From positions 1 through 19,239 of the forward strand of contig JAHWHQ010000067.1 of assembly GCA_019323195.1 (NCBI GenBank): a stretch of 19,239 nt of DNA, given 5' to 3'. Both the position numbers and the translations under genes were made by a program. Position 1 is the stretch's first letter. Each line of letters starts with the position of its first letter. This DNA comes from Candidatus Woesearchaeota archaeon. GTDB lineage: Archaea > Nanobdellota > Nanobdellia > Woesearchaeales > JACPBV01. This document shows positions 7,205 through 14,432 of this stretch, one piece after another. The notes beneath the pieces were generated by a model that worked only from the letters and a program-made list of their open reading frames with translations, was not told the origin of the DNA and made no database searches.

Positions 7205-8384
7205 AACCAAATATCAATAATTCTGGCCTGATCAGCAATACAAGGCCTAAAGCAAGCATCAATAAGCCGGAGATAAGCTTAAGGAGCCTTCCCTTCTTTT
7301 CTGTAAACCTGTTAGCGTTCATCGTCCAGGTGAATATGAATACGATAAAGGCAAGAGGAAGGACATAGATTATATTGTAAAGGGCAAGATAGGCGTAATA
7401 GGCTATTGTAGGAAGGTTCTGCAATGTTAAGGCTCTTGTGTAGATGGCAGGAAAACCGAAGGTGCATATAAGCTCAAAGGTATTTGCGGTAAAGGCAAGG
7501 ACCATAGTACCAAGGATTACTGCAAGGATTGCCTGCTCTTTTACAAGATCCCTCATCTTCCCAAAAAGCTTTGGCTTCCATTTGTCAGGGATAGTAAGAG
7601 AAACGCCTTTCTTGAACAGGAAGAAATCCTTGGCATTTATCAGGCCGGCAATGATGGCTATTAAGGCAACAATAATCCTTAATGTCTTGACAAAACCTAT
7701 CATGAGGAAGAAGTTCAGCCAGGCTGCCATGAAAAAGAAATAGACGATTCCAGAGGTTAAAACAAAGATAGAGCCTATGAGCAGCATCTTTTTCCTTGAC
7801 TTTGCGTAGATAAGAAGGGTAAGCAAAAAGCATAAGACCCAGATCGCGCATGGGTTAAAGCCGTCAAGAAAACCTAAAACGATTGTTAACATAGGAAGGC
7901 CTACCTTAGTTAAATCAATCTCTCCTAGAAGAGGAACATTTACAATATTCTTCTGCTCTACTGCGCATTCACCTTTGGACTTATATAAATCAGTGCAGCC
8001 ATGCTCAAGGCAGGTTTTTACTTTTTCCTCTATTTCCCTTCCTGTTGTTTCCTCAGAGCCAAAGCCTACAATGTAGCTGTCGCAGATAAATGTAGCAGGA
8101 ACCCACTGGGTGCTTGTGCCATAGGCCTCTGCAACCTCCATAAAGACCTCTACTGATTTGGGGTCGCTGGTCTCATAGGACTCAACATTAATACCAGGGT
8201 ATTTATCCTGCAGCCTCTCAAGGAACGGCTTTTCCTGGGCGCAATGAGGGCAGCCCTTGCTCCAGAAGAAATAGATAGTTATCTTATCCTCAGGAGTAAC
8301 CTTGTTCTCCTGGGCAGAAACACTAATAAGGCTAAGCAAAAGTATGGATAATAGGGTAAATAGGATAAAATGTGATTTTTTCAT
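7203..8384 (-). CDS. Secreted thioredoxin fused to a DsbD/CcdA-like membrane redox domain
   Basis: The 393-aa protein starts with a signal sequence (about 1-24, cleavage near SVSA/Q). A thioredoxin-fold domain follows with the active site CPHC (45-48) and the cis-proline loop WVPATFI (94-100). From about 160 to the end there are six or so membrane spans with DGFNPCA (Cys179) and ELICTFGFP (Cys307), the same spacing logic as the redox-active cysteine pair of DsbD/CcdA proteins. Such proteins carry electrons from cytosolic thioredoxin across the membrane to exported thiol proteins; in this case the outer thioredoxin would accept them. Extra cysteines (101, 125, 130, 140) may add a disulfide or metal site. 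A TATA box about 28 bases upstream predicts an almost leaderless mRNA. It is the first gene of the envelope cluster. Confidence 0.85.
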   Translation of the reverse strand: MKKSHFILFTLLSILLLSLISVSAQENKVTPEDKITIYFFWSKGCPHCAQEKPFLERLQDKYPGINVESYETSDPKSVEVFMEVAEAYGTSTQWVPATFICDSYIVGFGSEETTGREIEEKVKTCLEHGCTDLYKSKGECAVEQKNIVNVPLLGEIDLTKVGLPMLTIVLGFLDGFNPCAIWVLCFLLTLLIYAKSRKKMLLIGSIFVLTSGIVYFFFMAAWLNFFLMIGFVKTLRIIVALIAIIAGLINAKDFFLFKKGVSLTIPDKWKPKLFGKMRDLVKEQAILAVILGTMVLAFTANTFELICTFGFPAIYTRALTLQNLPTIAYYAYLALYNIIYVLPLAFIVFIFTWTMNANRFTEKKGRLLKLISGLLMLALGLVLLIRPELLIFG

Positions 8385-8407
8385 TCTTAGAATTTAAGAT
8401 AGATGGT

Positions 8408-8417
8408 ATTTTATAAA
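8408..8417 (-). promoter_or_regulatory. TATA box for the thioredoxin/DsbD-like gene
   Basis: On the minus strand TTTATAAAAT is centred 28 bases before the ATG at 8384, so transcription should begin within a few bases of the start codon. Confidence 0.6.
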
Positions 8418-8432
8418 GATTTTGTTTTAATA

Positions 8433-8474
8433 AAAAAATTCGCTGAGGGTGAATTTTTTGCAATTTGAAAATTG
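8433..8474. repeat. Two adjacent inverted repeats in a divergent intergenic region
   Basis: AAAAAATTC (8433-8441) and GAATTTTTT (8451-8459) form a perfect 9-bp stem around GCTGAGGGT. One base later CAATTT-GA-AAATTG (8461-8474) is a second near-palindrome. Both lie between two divergent genes, so they are more likely regulatory sites than terminators, though a terminator-like fold on either strand is possible. Confidence 0.45.
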
Positions 8475-8552
8475 TGGTTGAGGTTTTTCAAAGCCTTCTA
8501 GAGCAACAAAAAGGAAAACTTAATAAACATGCTTATAAATTATACTTCTGTT

Positions 8553-9203
8553 ATGGTATTTGATAAAATTAAAAATGTAATGGCACAAGCAGCTGCGAAT
8601 AAAGCAAATAGGAAAGAAGAAAGGGCTATTGAAAGAGCACATGATGATTTTAAAAAGCTAGAAAATCTTAAAGAAAAAGAAAAAAAATTAAGGGAATTAA
8701 GTAAGAGGATACAAACCCTTAAGGGTAGGACAGAGATAGGCCACGAATTAGAAAGAATCGAATATCAAATTTCAGATACTCTAAAGGATATGATTTTAGC
8801 AGAAAAGAAGGAAAGCGAAATAGAAGGAAGGGAACTAAAGAAAAGAGCTCAATTATCATCACAAATTAGAGAAATTATTAGAAAATTAGAAGAAGCTATA
8901 ATAAAATTTGAAGAATCAGGATCTTCTGGACTTGGTACATTTGGTTCTAAAGAACTTGATAGAATAAAAGTAGAAGTTAATAAATTAAAGGATACTGAAA
9001 TAAAATGGTCAACTAAAGATAGAGTTTTTCTGGAACCACTATACAGATCTACATTTGGAATAGTAGATGAATTTAAGGGTGTTATTTATAGAATAGAAGA
9101 GAAGAAAATGAAAAAGCGGTTCGGGAGTATTGCTGATTCTAAAGATATTAGGGATTTAAAGAAAGCTCTGAATAAACTAAAGGAATTTGTAGGCAATATT
9201 TAA
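8553..9203 (+). CDS. Coiled-coil protein of unknown function
   Basis: I do not recognise this protein. It is a charged, lysine- and glutamate-rich protein of 216 aa from this ATG, predicted to be almost wholly helical. Long coiled-coil stretches cover about 15-120 and the C-terminal third; a short glycine/serine break (SGSSGLGTFGS) lies between. It has no signal peptide or membrane span. The start is uncertain: ATGs at 8529, 8553 and 8580 are in frame, and the best TATA-like sequence, CTTATAAAT at 8531-8539, would favour 8580. Codon use differs sharply from the neighbours (AAA, TTA, GAA and ATA dominate), which suggests recent transfer or weak selection. It converges on cdc48 with a 44-base gap. 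Confidence 0.7.
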   Translation: MVFDKIKNVMAQAAANKANRKEERAIERAHDDFKKLENLKEKEKKLRELSKRIQTLKGRTEIGHELERIEYQISDTLKDMILAEKKESEIEGRELKKRAQLSSQIREIIRKLEEAIIKFEESGSSGLGTFGSKELDRIKVEVNKLKDTEIKWSTKDRVFLEPLYRSTFGIVDEFKGVIYRIEEKKMKKRFGSIADSKDIRDLKKALNKLKEFVGNI

Positions 9204-9247
9204 GAATAATTCTAAGTCAGGTTTTTCTATAAGAAAGATAAGATAAG

Positions 9248-11761
9248 TCACCCAAAATAACTAGGCATCTCGTCCTTCATCTGCTTTCCCTTGGCGCTGC
9301 TGAACTTCCTGCCCAGGTCGTCATAAGCCTTCTCGATCTCCTTGGTTATGGAGGGATTTACCTTTTTCAGGGCCTGTTCGAAGAACTCTTTTGTTATCTC
9401 CTTAGAATTAATATTTTTCCTTAAAGCCAGGATGGCAGCTTCCCTGCAGACAGCTTCTATATCCGCACCTACATAGCCTTCTGTCTTTTTGGCCAACTCC
9501 TCTAAAGAGATGCCTTTCAGAGGCATGCTCTTGGTATGTACCTTAAATATCTCCAGCCTGGTCTTCTCGTCAGGAACTGTAGCTAAGATGATCCTGTCAA
9601 ACCTGCCAGGCCTTAGAAGGGATGTGTCAATTATATCAGGCCTGTTGGATGCTGCAATGACAACAACGTCCTGCATCTCCTCCAAGCCGTCCATCTCGGT
9701 CAACAGCTGGTTAACGACTGATTCTGTAACGTGAGAGCCTGTGTAAGCACCCCTTTTAGGGGCTAAAGAGTCTATCTCATCGAAGAATATTATTGTAGGG
9801 GAGGTCTGCCTTGCTTTCTTAAAGACTTCCCTTACGGCTTTCTCTGACTCGCCGACCCATTTGCTGAGAAGCTCAGGGCCCTTGACAGCTATAAAGTTGG
9901 CATTGCTCTCGTTTGCAACAGCCCTTGCCAACAATGTCTTTCCTGTTCCAGGCGCGCCATAAAGCAGTATGCCTTTAGGGGGCCTTACACCCATCCTCTT
10001 AAAGCTTTCAGGGTGCTTTAAAGGCCATTCTACTGCCTCTATCAATTCCTGCTTAACATTATCCAACCCGCCAATATCAGCCCATTTAGTTTTGGGTTTC
10101 TCGATCAAGACCTCCCTTAATGCAGAGGGCCTTACAACCTTCAATGATTCCCTAAAATCCTTCTGTGTAATCATAAGGCTTTCCAACAGCTCTTTAGGGA
10201 TGGCCTCTTCTTCCTTTAACTTCAGCTCAGGAAGAACCCTCCTGAGAACAATCATGGCAGATTCCTTGGCCAAGGCAGCCAGGTCTGCACCGACAAAACC
10301 ATAGGTTATGTCAGATATCTCATCCAGATCAACCAGATTGGGGTTGCCCATAACCTTCTGCATATAGCCATAAAGCTTGGCAGGGTCTATGTCCTTAAAA
10401 AGGGAATTCTTATCAGGATGGTCTTTGAGGTATTTCTGGATCCTTGTCTCGAGAAGCTTTTTTGTAAGCTTGCTCCTAGATACCAGGCCGACCAGGGTAA
10501 AGAGAACCTGGCGGTAGTTATCCTCAACACCCTCAAGATCCCTTAGAGCCTGCTCTTTTGTATAAAGAGGCATGTTTCTGGTATGGATCTTTAAGATATT
10601 AAGCCTGCCCTCTTTTGAAGGGACGCCTATCTCTATCTCCCTGTCAAACCTGCCAGGCCTTCTCAAGGCAGGATCAAGGATATTAGGAACATTAGTAGCA
10701 GCAATGACAACAACCTTGCCGCGGCTCTGCAATCCGTCCATATTGGCCAACAACTGGGCTACAACCCTTCTCTCTACCTCGCCCCTTGTCTCTTCCCTTT
10801 TGCTTGCAATAGCATCTATCTCGTCAATAAAGATGATAGAAGGGGCGTTCTTGGAGGCCTCTTCAAACTTCTTCCTGAGGTTTTCCTCGCTCTGGCCATA
10901 ATACTTGCTCATAATCTCAGGGCCATTAATAAGGATGAAATGGGAATTTGTCTCGTTAGCTACTGCTTTTGCAAGAAGGGTCTTTCCGGTCCCAGGAGGG
11001 CCGTGAAGCAAAACACCTTTAGGAGGCTCTATGCCAAGCCTTTCAAAGATCTCAGGATGCTTTAACGGCAGCTCAACCATCTCCCTTACTTTCTTAATCT
11101 CTTCCTGCAGGCCGCCAATATCCTCATAGGAAACGTCAAGGACCTTTTCCTCTGTTATCTCAACCGCCTCAGGATTGAATACGATCTCGGTCTGGTCAGT
11201 TATGATGACAGGCTGTTTGGGATTAGTGTCTGCAACAACAAACTTGATATCCCCAAAGCCAAAGCCCAGGGAGCTTTCTTCAAAGAGCGCTGAAAAAACA
11301 TCCTCAAAGAAGGGGTTGTCCATCATGGTAGTACGTCTTCTTTTTGTACCTCCCAGGCTTACGATATCTCCCTTGACAACAGCCCTTCCCAAAAGGCCCT
11401 GCTTGAAAAGGTCAGGAGGGGCCGTTATCATGATGCCTTTCTTTGCAGGAGCGATGATTATCTTTTTTGCCTCTTTTACGTCAGCTTTCATCACCTTGAC
11501 AAGCTCGCCTATTCCTGTCTTGGCGTTCCTTCTTACAATACCGTCAGTCCTTATGATATTAAGGCCAATATCACCAGGATAGGCCCTGTCTGCTATAGCG
11601 ACAGTCTTTCTTTCACCTTCTATTGTGATGATGTCGCCAACCCTTACGCCTATCTGCTGCATAAAGCTGTTGTCTATCCTTACAATGCCCTTATTCACGT
11701 CATCCTGGATGGCTTCAGCTACCTTTAACTTAAGCTCATCAGATGATTTTTTCCTGTCCAT
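9248..11761 (-). CDS. cdc48: Cdc48/VAT-type double AAA+ ATPase
   Basis: This hexameric unfoldase pulls substrates through its pore using ATP and, in archaea, can feed the 20S proteasome. Residues 1-200 form the double-psi barrel N-domain. D1 has Walker A GPPGTGKT (254-261), pore loop KYYG (286-289), Walker B IIFIDE (309-314) and arginine fingers in RRPGRFDRE. D2 has GAPGTGKT (602-609), KWVG (634-637), IIFFDE (657-662) and LRPGRFDR. Both rings appear catalytically competent. At 837 aa it is longer than typical archaeal Cdc48, through about 70 extra residues in D1 (about 401-476) and about 25 in the N-domain (about 140-170). The tail PSYFG is near but does not match the HbYX proteasome-docking motif. 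A TATA box 31 bases upstream predicts a nearly leaderless mRNA. Confidence 0.96.
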   Translation of the reverse strand: MDRKKSSDELKLKVAEAIQDDVNKGIVRIDNSFMQQIGVRVGDIITIEGERKTVAIADRAYPGDIGLNIIRTDGIVRRNAKTGIGELVKVMKADVKEAKKIIIAPAKKGIMITAPPDLFKQGLLGRAVVKGDIVSLGGTKRRRTTMMDNPFFEDVFSALFEESSLGFGFGDIKFVVADTNPKQPVIITDQTEIVFNPEAVEITEEKVLDVSYEDIGGLQEEIKKVREMVELPLKHPEIFERLGIEPPKGVLLHGPPGTGKTLLAKAVANETNSHFILINGPEIMSKYYGQSEENLRKKFEEASKNAPSIIFIDEIDAIASKREETRGEVERRVVAQLLANMDGLQSRGKVVVIAATNVPNILDPALRRPGRFDREIEIGVPSKEGRLNILKIHTRNMPLYTKEQALRDLEGVEDNYRQVLFTLVGLVSRSKLTKKLLETRIQKYLKDHPDKNSLFKDIDPAKLYGYMQKVMGNPNLVDLDEISDITYGFVGADLAALAKESAMIVLRRVLPELKLKEEEAIPKELLESLMITQKDFRESLKVVRPSALREVLIEKPKTKWADIGGLDNVKQELIEAVEWPLKHPESFKRMGVRPPKGILLYGAPGTGKTLLARAVANESNANFIAVKGPELLSKWVGESEKAVREVFKKARQTSPTIIFFDEIDSLAPKRGAYTGSHVTESVVNQLLTEMDGLEEMQDVVVIAASNRPDIIDTSLLRPGRFDRIILATVPDEKTRLEIFKVHTKSMPLKGISLEELAKKTEGYVGADIEAVCREAAILALRKNINSKEITKEFFEQALKKVNPSITKEIEKAYDDLGRKFSSAKGKQMKDEMPSYFG

Positions 11762-11786
11762 TTTAGCCTATAGGGAACTAATCGTG

Positions 11787-11796
11787 TTTTATAAAT
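11787..11796 (-). promoter_or_regulatory. TATA box for cdc48
   Basis: On the minus strand ATTTATAAAA is centred about 31 bases before the ATG at 11761, which predicts a leader of only a few bases. Confidence 0.6.
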
Positions 11797-11902
11797 TTTA
11801 TTGTTTTTGAAATGCAATAAGATTTATCCAAGAAGTGAAAGAATTCTCTGATGCTTAAAGAAATAAAGTCCCCCATATAGAGGGAGAAAAGCTTTTACCT
11901 GC

Positions 11903-12331
11903 TTACTTTTTCTCCTCTTTCTTGAAATCCTGCTTCACTGAAGGAAGCGGGATCGGAGGAGGAAGATTGACCCTCTGGCTTAAGACCAAGGCCTCTATGT
12001 TGCATTTTGTAAGGACAGTATTCAGTATACCCGCCATAACATCCTTTGGAATATTTTTGGATTTTTTCCATCCTGCAAGAATCTCCTTTGTCTTAGCTGA
12101 AGACTCCATGAACAAGAGATCCCCTACAAGGGTTATCTCACCGCAATCCGGGTCGTATTTTGAAGAGAACTCGAAAACAAACTTTAATGCGCTCTGGCTC
12201 TTGTCGCCTAAACTAAGGTCCTGCTCCTTGACGTCTGTTATGATGACGTTATTCTTTATGTTTATCTTTCCCTTAACGCCTTCTTCTTTCCTTACCTTTA
12301 TCTCCTTAAAATTAAATCCTATTATTGTCAT
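11903..12331 (-). CDS. Conserved-looking small protein of unknown function
   Basis: The 142-aa protein begins MTIIGFNFKEI. The N-terminal half is rich in beta-strand sequence (KINIKNNVIITDV, ALKFVFEFSSKY, EITLVGDLLFME). The second half is helical and ends in a proline-rich NLPPPIPLPSV followed by a lysine/glutamate tail. The strand pattern and late proline motif are faintly reminiscent of SecB-like chaperones, but I would not assign that. The start is clear: AAGGAGG lies 8 bases before this ATG, a strong Shine-Dalgarno, whereas the frame extends upstream only to a TTG. It is divergent from nadC, and their TATA boxes lie about 20 bases apart. No signal peptide or membrane span is visible, so it is probably cytosolic. 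Confidence 0.75.
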   Translation of the reverse strand: MTIIGFNFKEIKVRKEEGVKGKINIKNNVIITDVKEQDLSLGDKSQSALKFVFEFSSKYDPDCGEITLVGDLLFMESSAKTKEILAGWKKSKNIPKDVMAGILNTVLTKCNIEALVLSQRVNLPPPIPLPSVKQDFKKEEKK

Positions 12332-12373
12332 TGTAATAACCTCCTTGTTATTGGTTTTAGGGTTCAAACGCAG

Positions 12374-12403
12374 TATTTAAAGCTTTCGCCAAACATTTAA
12401 ATA
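12374..12403. promoter_or_regulatory. Paired divergent TATA boxes
   Basis: CTTTAAATA on the minus strand (12374-12382) serves the small gene that starts at 12331, with a leader of about 20 bases. ATTTAAATA on the plus strand (12395-12403) serves nadC. Box centres are about 20 bases apart, so polymerase assembly at one probably interferes with the other. Confidence 0.55.
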
Positions 12404-12422
12404 GTTTTTATAATATGCAAAG

Positions 12423-13388
12423 ATGCAGGGGATGGTTTTTATCATGATGGACAGGGAAGAACTGTTAAATAAGGGATTCCAGAGAGGGCATCTGCTTACT
12501 GTGAAGAATGAGCTTTACAGGGACTGGATAAAGAAATTTATAATTGATGAGACAAAAGGGGATATAGGAAAAGGGGATATAACGTCTAATGCTGTTTTGA
12601 GGGATGGAAGGGTTAAGGCTATTGTTTACTCAAGGTCTGATGGGATAATAGCAGGGGTTGAAGAGGTTTTATTATTGCTTAAGGATTCAGGGATAAAGGC
12701 AAGAATTTTTATGAAGGACGGGAGCAGGGTAAAGAAAGGCTCTAAGATATTGCTGCTGGAAGGCAAGGGGAAAGATATCCTTAAGCTGGAGAGGTCTGTC
12801 CTGGACCTGTTGTCAAGGATGTCAGGGATAGCTACCCTTACTAATGATCTTATAAGGAATGTCAGGGGAATGATCGCTATTGCACCGACAAGAAAGACGC
12901 AATGGAGGTATCTGGATAAAAAGGCGGTCTATGTAGGAGGAGGGATGACGCACAGACTGGCTTTGTGGGAATCGATACTGATCAAGGACAATCATCTGGA
13001 TGCCCTTAGGAAGGAGAATGTAAAGGATGTTATCGGAACTGCTTTAGAAAGGGCATGGAAGAACAGGAGGAAAGGTATTTTTGTTGAGATAGAAACCATG
13101 AATGAGGAAGAGGCTGTAAGGGCGGCTAAGAAATTTAAAGAGTTAGGGGCCGGGTCAAGCAGTGTCCCATGTTTGGTTATGCTTGATAATATGGAGCCTG
13201 AAAAAATCAGGGGAATAATAGGAAAAATGAAGAGGCAGGGGCTGTTAAAGAATGTTTTAGTAGAGGCCTCAGGAGGGATAAACCCGTCCAATATAGGGGA
13301 ATACGCCAAAAGCGGCGCTGATGTCCTTTCCTTAGGCTATCTAACAACCAGTTCAAGGGCTTTGGATATGAAGCTTAAGATAATATGA
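12423..13388 (+). CDS. nadC: Nicotinate-nucleotide pyrophosphorylase (quinolinate phosphoribosyltransferase)
   Basis: NadC joins quinolinate to PRPP, releasing CO2 and PPi, to give nicotinate mononucleotide in de novo NAD synthesis. Family landmarks are present in order: GDITS (51-55), the SGIATLT segment (134-140), TRKTQWRYLDKKAV (156-169), GGGMTHR (172-178), LIKDNH (186-191), an EIET acidic pair near 223, MLDN, EASGGI and SLGYLT near the end. The usual TRKTxPGxR is replaced by TRKTQWRYLDK, which alters a segment next to the substrate site; a related phosphoribosyltransferase activity cannot be excluded. The start could be 12423 (leaderless, 24 bases after the TATA centre) or an in-frame ATG at 12444 or 12447. 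The stop overlaps nadX by 4 bases. Confidence 0.87.
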   Translation: MQGMVFIMMDREELLNKGFQRGHLLTVKNELYRDWIKKFIIDETKGDIGKGDITSNAVLRDGRVKAIVYSRSDGIIAGVEEVLLLLKDSGIKARIFMKDGSRVKKGSKILLLEGKGKDILKLERSVLDLLSRMSGIATLTNDLIRNVRGMIAIAPTRKTQWRYLDKKAVYVGGGMTHRLALWESILIKDNHLDALRKENVKDVIGTALERAWKNRRKGIFVEIETMNEEEAVRAAKKFKELGAGSSSVPCLVMLDNMEPEKIRGIIGKMKRQGLLKNVLVEASGGINPSNIGEYAKSGADVLSLGYLTTSSRALDMKLKII

Positions 13389-14176
13389 AAATCGGAGTTA
13401 TAGGGTGCGGGGCAATCGGAAGCGTTTTGTGCAGGTTTATTGATGAGGAATTAGAGGATTCAGAGCTGGCTGCTGTATGTGATGTTGATAAGGAGAAGGT
13501 TAAGAATCTGGCAGGGTCATTGAAATGCAGGCCTGCCATATGCGATATTGATGATCTGATAAAAAAGTCAGAGCTTGTTGTAGAGGCTGTCGGAACTTCA
13601 ATAGTAAAATCACTTCTGGAAAAATGCATAAAAAACAAAAAACACCTTATGGTGATGAGCGTGGGAGGGATAATACAGAATATGGAGTTATTAGATAGGC
13701 TAACTGCAAGGCTGTTTGTACCATCTGGAGCTATATGCGGGATTGACGGTGTCAAGGCGGCTGCTATCGAGAAGATAGAGTCTGCTACTATAACGTCCAC
13801 AAAAAGCCCGAAAAGCCTGGAAGGGGCGCCTTATATCTTAGAGAATAAGATTGACCTAAATAAAATAAAGAAGAAAACAATGATATTTGAGGGAAATGCC
13901 CTGGAAGCGATAAAAGGCTTTCCGAAGAATGTTAATGTAAGCGCGGTTTTAAGCTTAGCAGGAATAGGAGCTGAGAAAACAAGGGTAAAGGTTGTAGTTG
14001 ATCCTGATATAAGAAGGAATATGCATGAGATAGAGGTCATAGGGTCTTTTGGAAAACTGTATACAAGGACAGAGAATGTTTTAAGCCCTTTAAACCCTAA
14101 AACATCACATATGGCAGTATTAGGGGCGTGCGCTACCTTAAAAAGGCTTACTGGGTTTCTAAAGGTGGGGAATTAG
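13385..14176 (+). CDS. nadX: L-aspartate dehydrogenase
   Basis: NadX oxidises L-aspartate with NAD(P) to iminoaspartate, the substrate that quinolinate synthase (NadA) combines with dihydroxyacetone phosphate; it replaces the flavoenzyme NadB. The 263-aa length fits. The Rossmann nucleotide site is GVIGCGAIG (4-12). GAICGIDG (115-122), GFPKNVNVSAVLSLAGIG (178-195), NMHEIEV (212-218, with a likely catalytic His214) and NPKTSHMAVL (237-246) all match the family. The ATGA overlap with nadC makes a coupled two-gene NAD operon, which supports both assignments. NadA is not in the window and must be encoded elsewhere or supplied from outside. A strong terminator-like palindrome begins inside the stop codon. 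Confidence 0.93.
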   Translation: MKIGVIGCGAIGSVLCRFIDEELEDSELAAVCDVDKEKVKNLAGSLKCRPAICDIDDLIKKSELVVEAVGTSIVKSLLEKCIKNKKHLMVMSVGGIIQNMELLDRLTARLFVPSGAICGIDGVKAAAIEKIESATITSTKSPKSLEGAPYILENKIDLNKIKKKTMIFEGNALEAIKGFPKNVNVSAVLSLAGIGAEKTRVKVVVDPDIRRNMHEIEVIGSFGKLYTRTENVLSPLNPKTSHMAVLGACATLKRLTGFLKVGN

Positions 14177-14197
14177 GCTTTAAAGCCTGATTTTTTT
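14175..14197 (+). terminator. Palindrome plus T run after nadX
   Basis: AGGCTTTAAAGCCT (14175-14188) is a perfect 14-bp palindrome that starts within the nadX stop codon. It is followed after two bases by seven T (14191-14197). This is the expected shape of a terminator for the nadC-nadX transcript. Confidence 0.6.
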
Positions 14198-14210
14198 ATC
14201 TAGAATTCTT

Positions 14211-14394
14211 TTAATTACCCCGCTTCATCCATAAAATCCTTCGGGGTTGCCATCGGCTCGCTCGGAGCCTGTCATTTTTTGAAGAGCGGCCCCTCCCCGT
14301 AAGGGGCATCACCCTCCGCTGAGGATATGGCAGGGAATGTATCGCTCACAAATTGATGGCAACCTTCATTTTATGGATGAAGCTTAATTACCCC
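14211..14394. mobile_element. MITE-like element with 16-bp TIRs and 11-bp target duplication
   Basis: The 162-bp core (14222-14383) begins with GCTTCATCCATAAAAT (14222-14237) and ends with its exact reverse complement (14368-14383). Further in, GGTTGCCAT (14245-14253) pairs with ATGGCAACC (14356-14364). The core is flanked by identical direct repeats TTAATTACCCC (14211-14221 and 14384-14394), the signature of a transposition target duplication. The interior is GC-rich and folds locally: GGCTC/GAGCC (14255-14269), GCCCCT/AGGGGC (14289-14307) and AGCGG/CCGCT (14285-14289 and 14316-14320, an alternative that shares one base with the previous stem). No coding capacity is visible, so it would need a transposase from elsewhere. 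The family cannot be named. It sits between nadX and topA and ends 5 bases before the topA TATA box. Confidence 0.75.
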
Positions 14395-14399
14395 AAAGA

Positions 14400-14408
14400 T
14401 ATTTAAAG
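14400..14408 (+). promoter_or_regulatory. TATA box for topA
   Basis: TATTTAAAG is centred 29 bases before the ATG at 14433, giving a leaderless or nearly leaderless transcript. It lies just outside the 3' direct repeat of the MITE-like element, so the core promoter survived the insertion but its upstream sequence was replaced. Confidence 0.6.
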
Positions 14409-14432
14409 AATATCGGGTTTTTTACAGAAATT

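Noticed and set aside
9248..9262. HbYX proteasome-docking motif at the Cdc48 C-terminus
   Set aside because: The motif needs hydrophobic-Tyr-any as the last three residues; the tail is SYFG, with the tyrosine one position too early.
12332..12367. TTG start for the small protein at 11903-12331
   Set aside because: AAGGAGG is correctly spaced for the ATG at 12331, and the TATA box position predicts a transcript that begins too late for the TTG.
14222..14383. Protein-coding capacity within the MITE-like element
   Set aside because: Frames on both strands are short and the sequence is dominated by inverted repeats.
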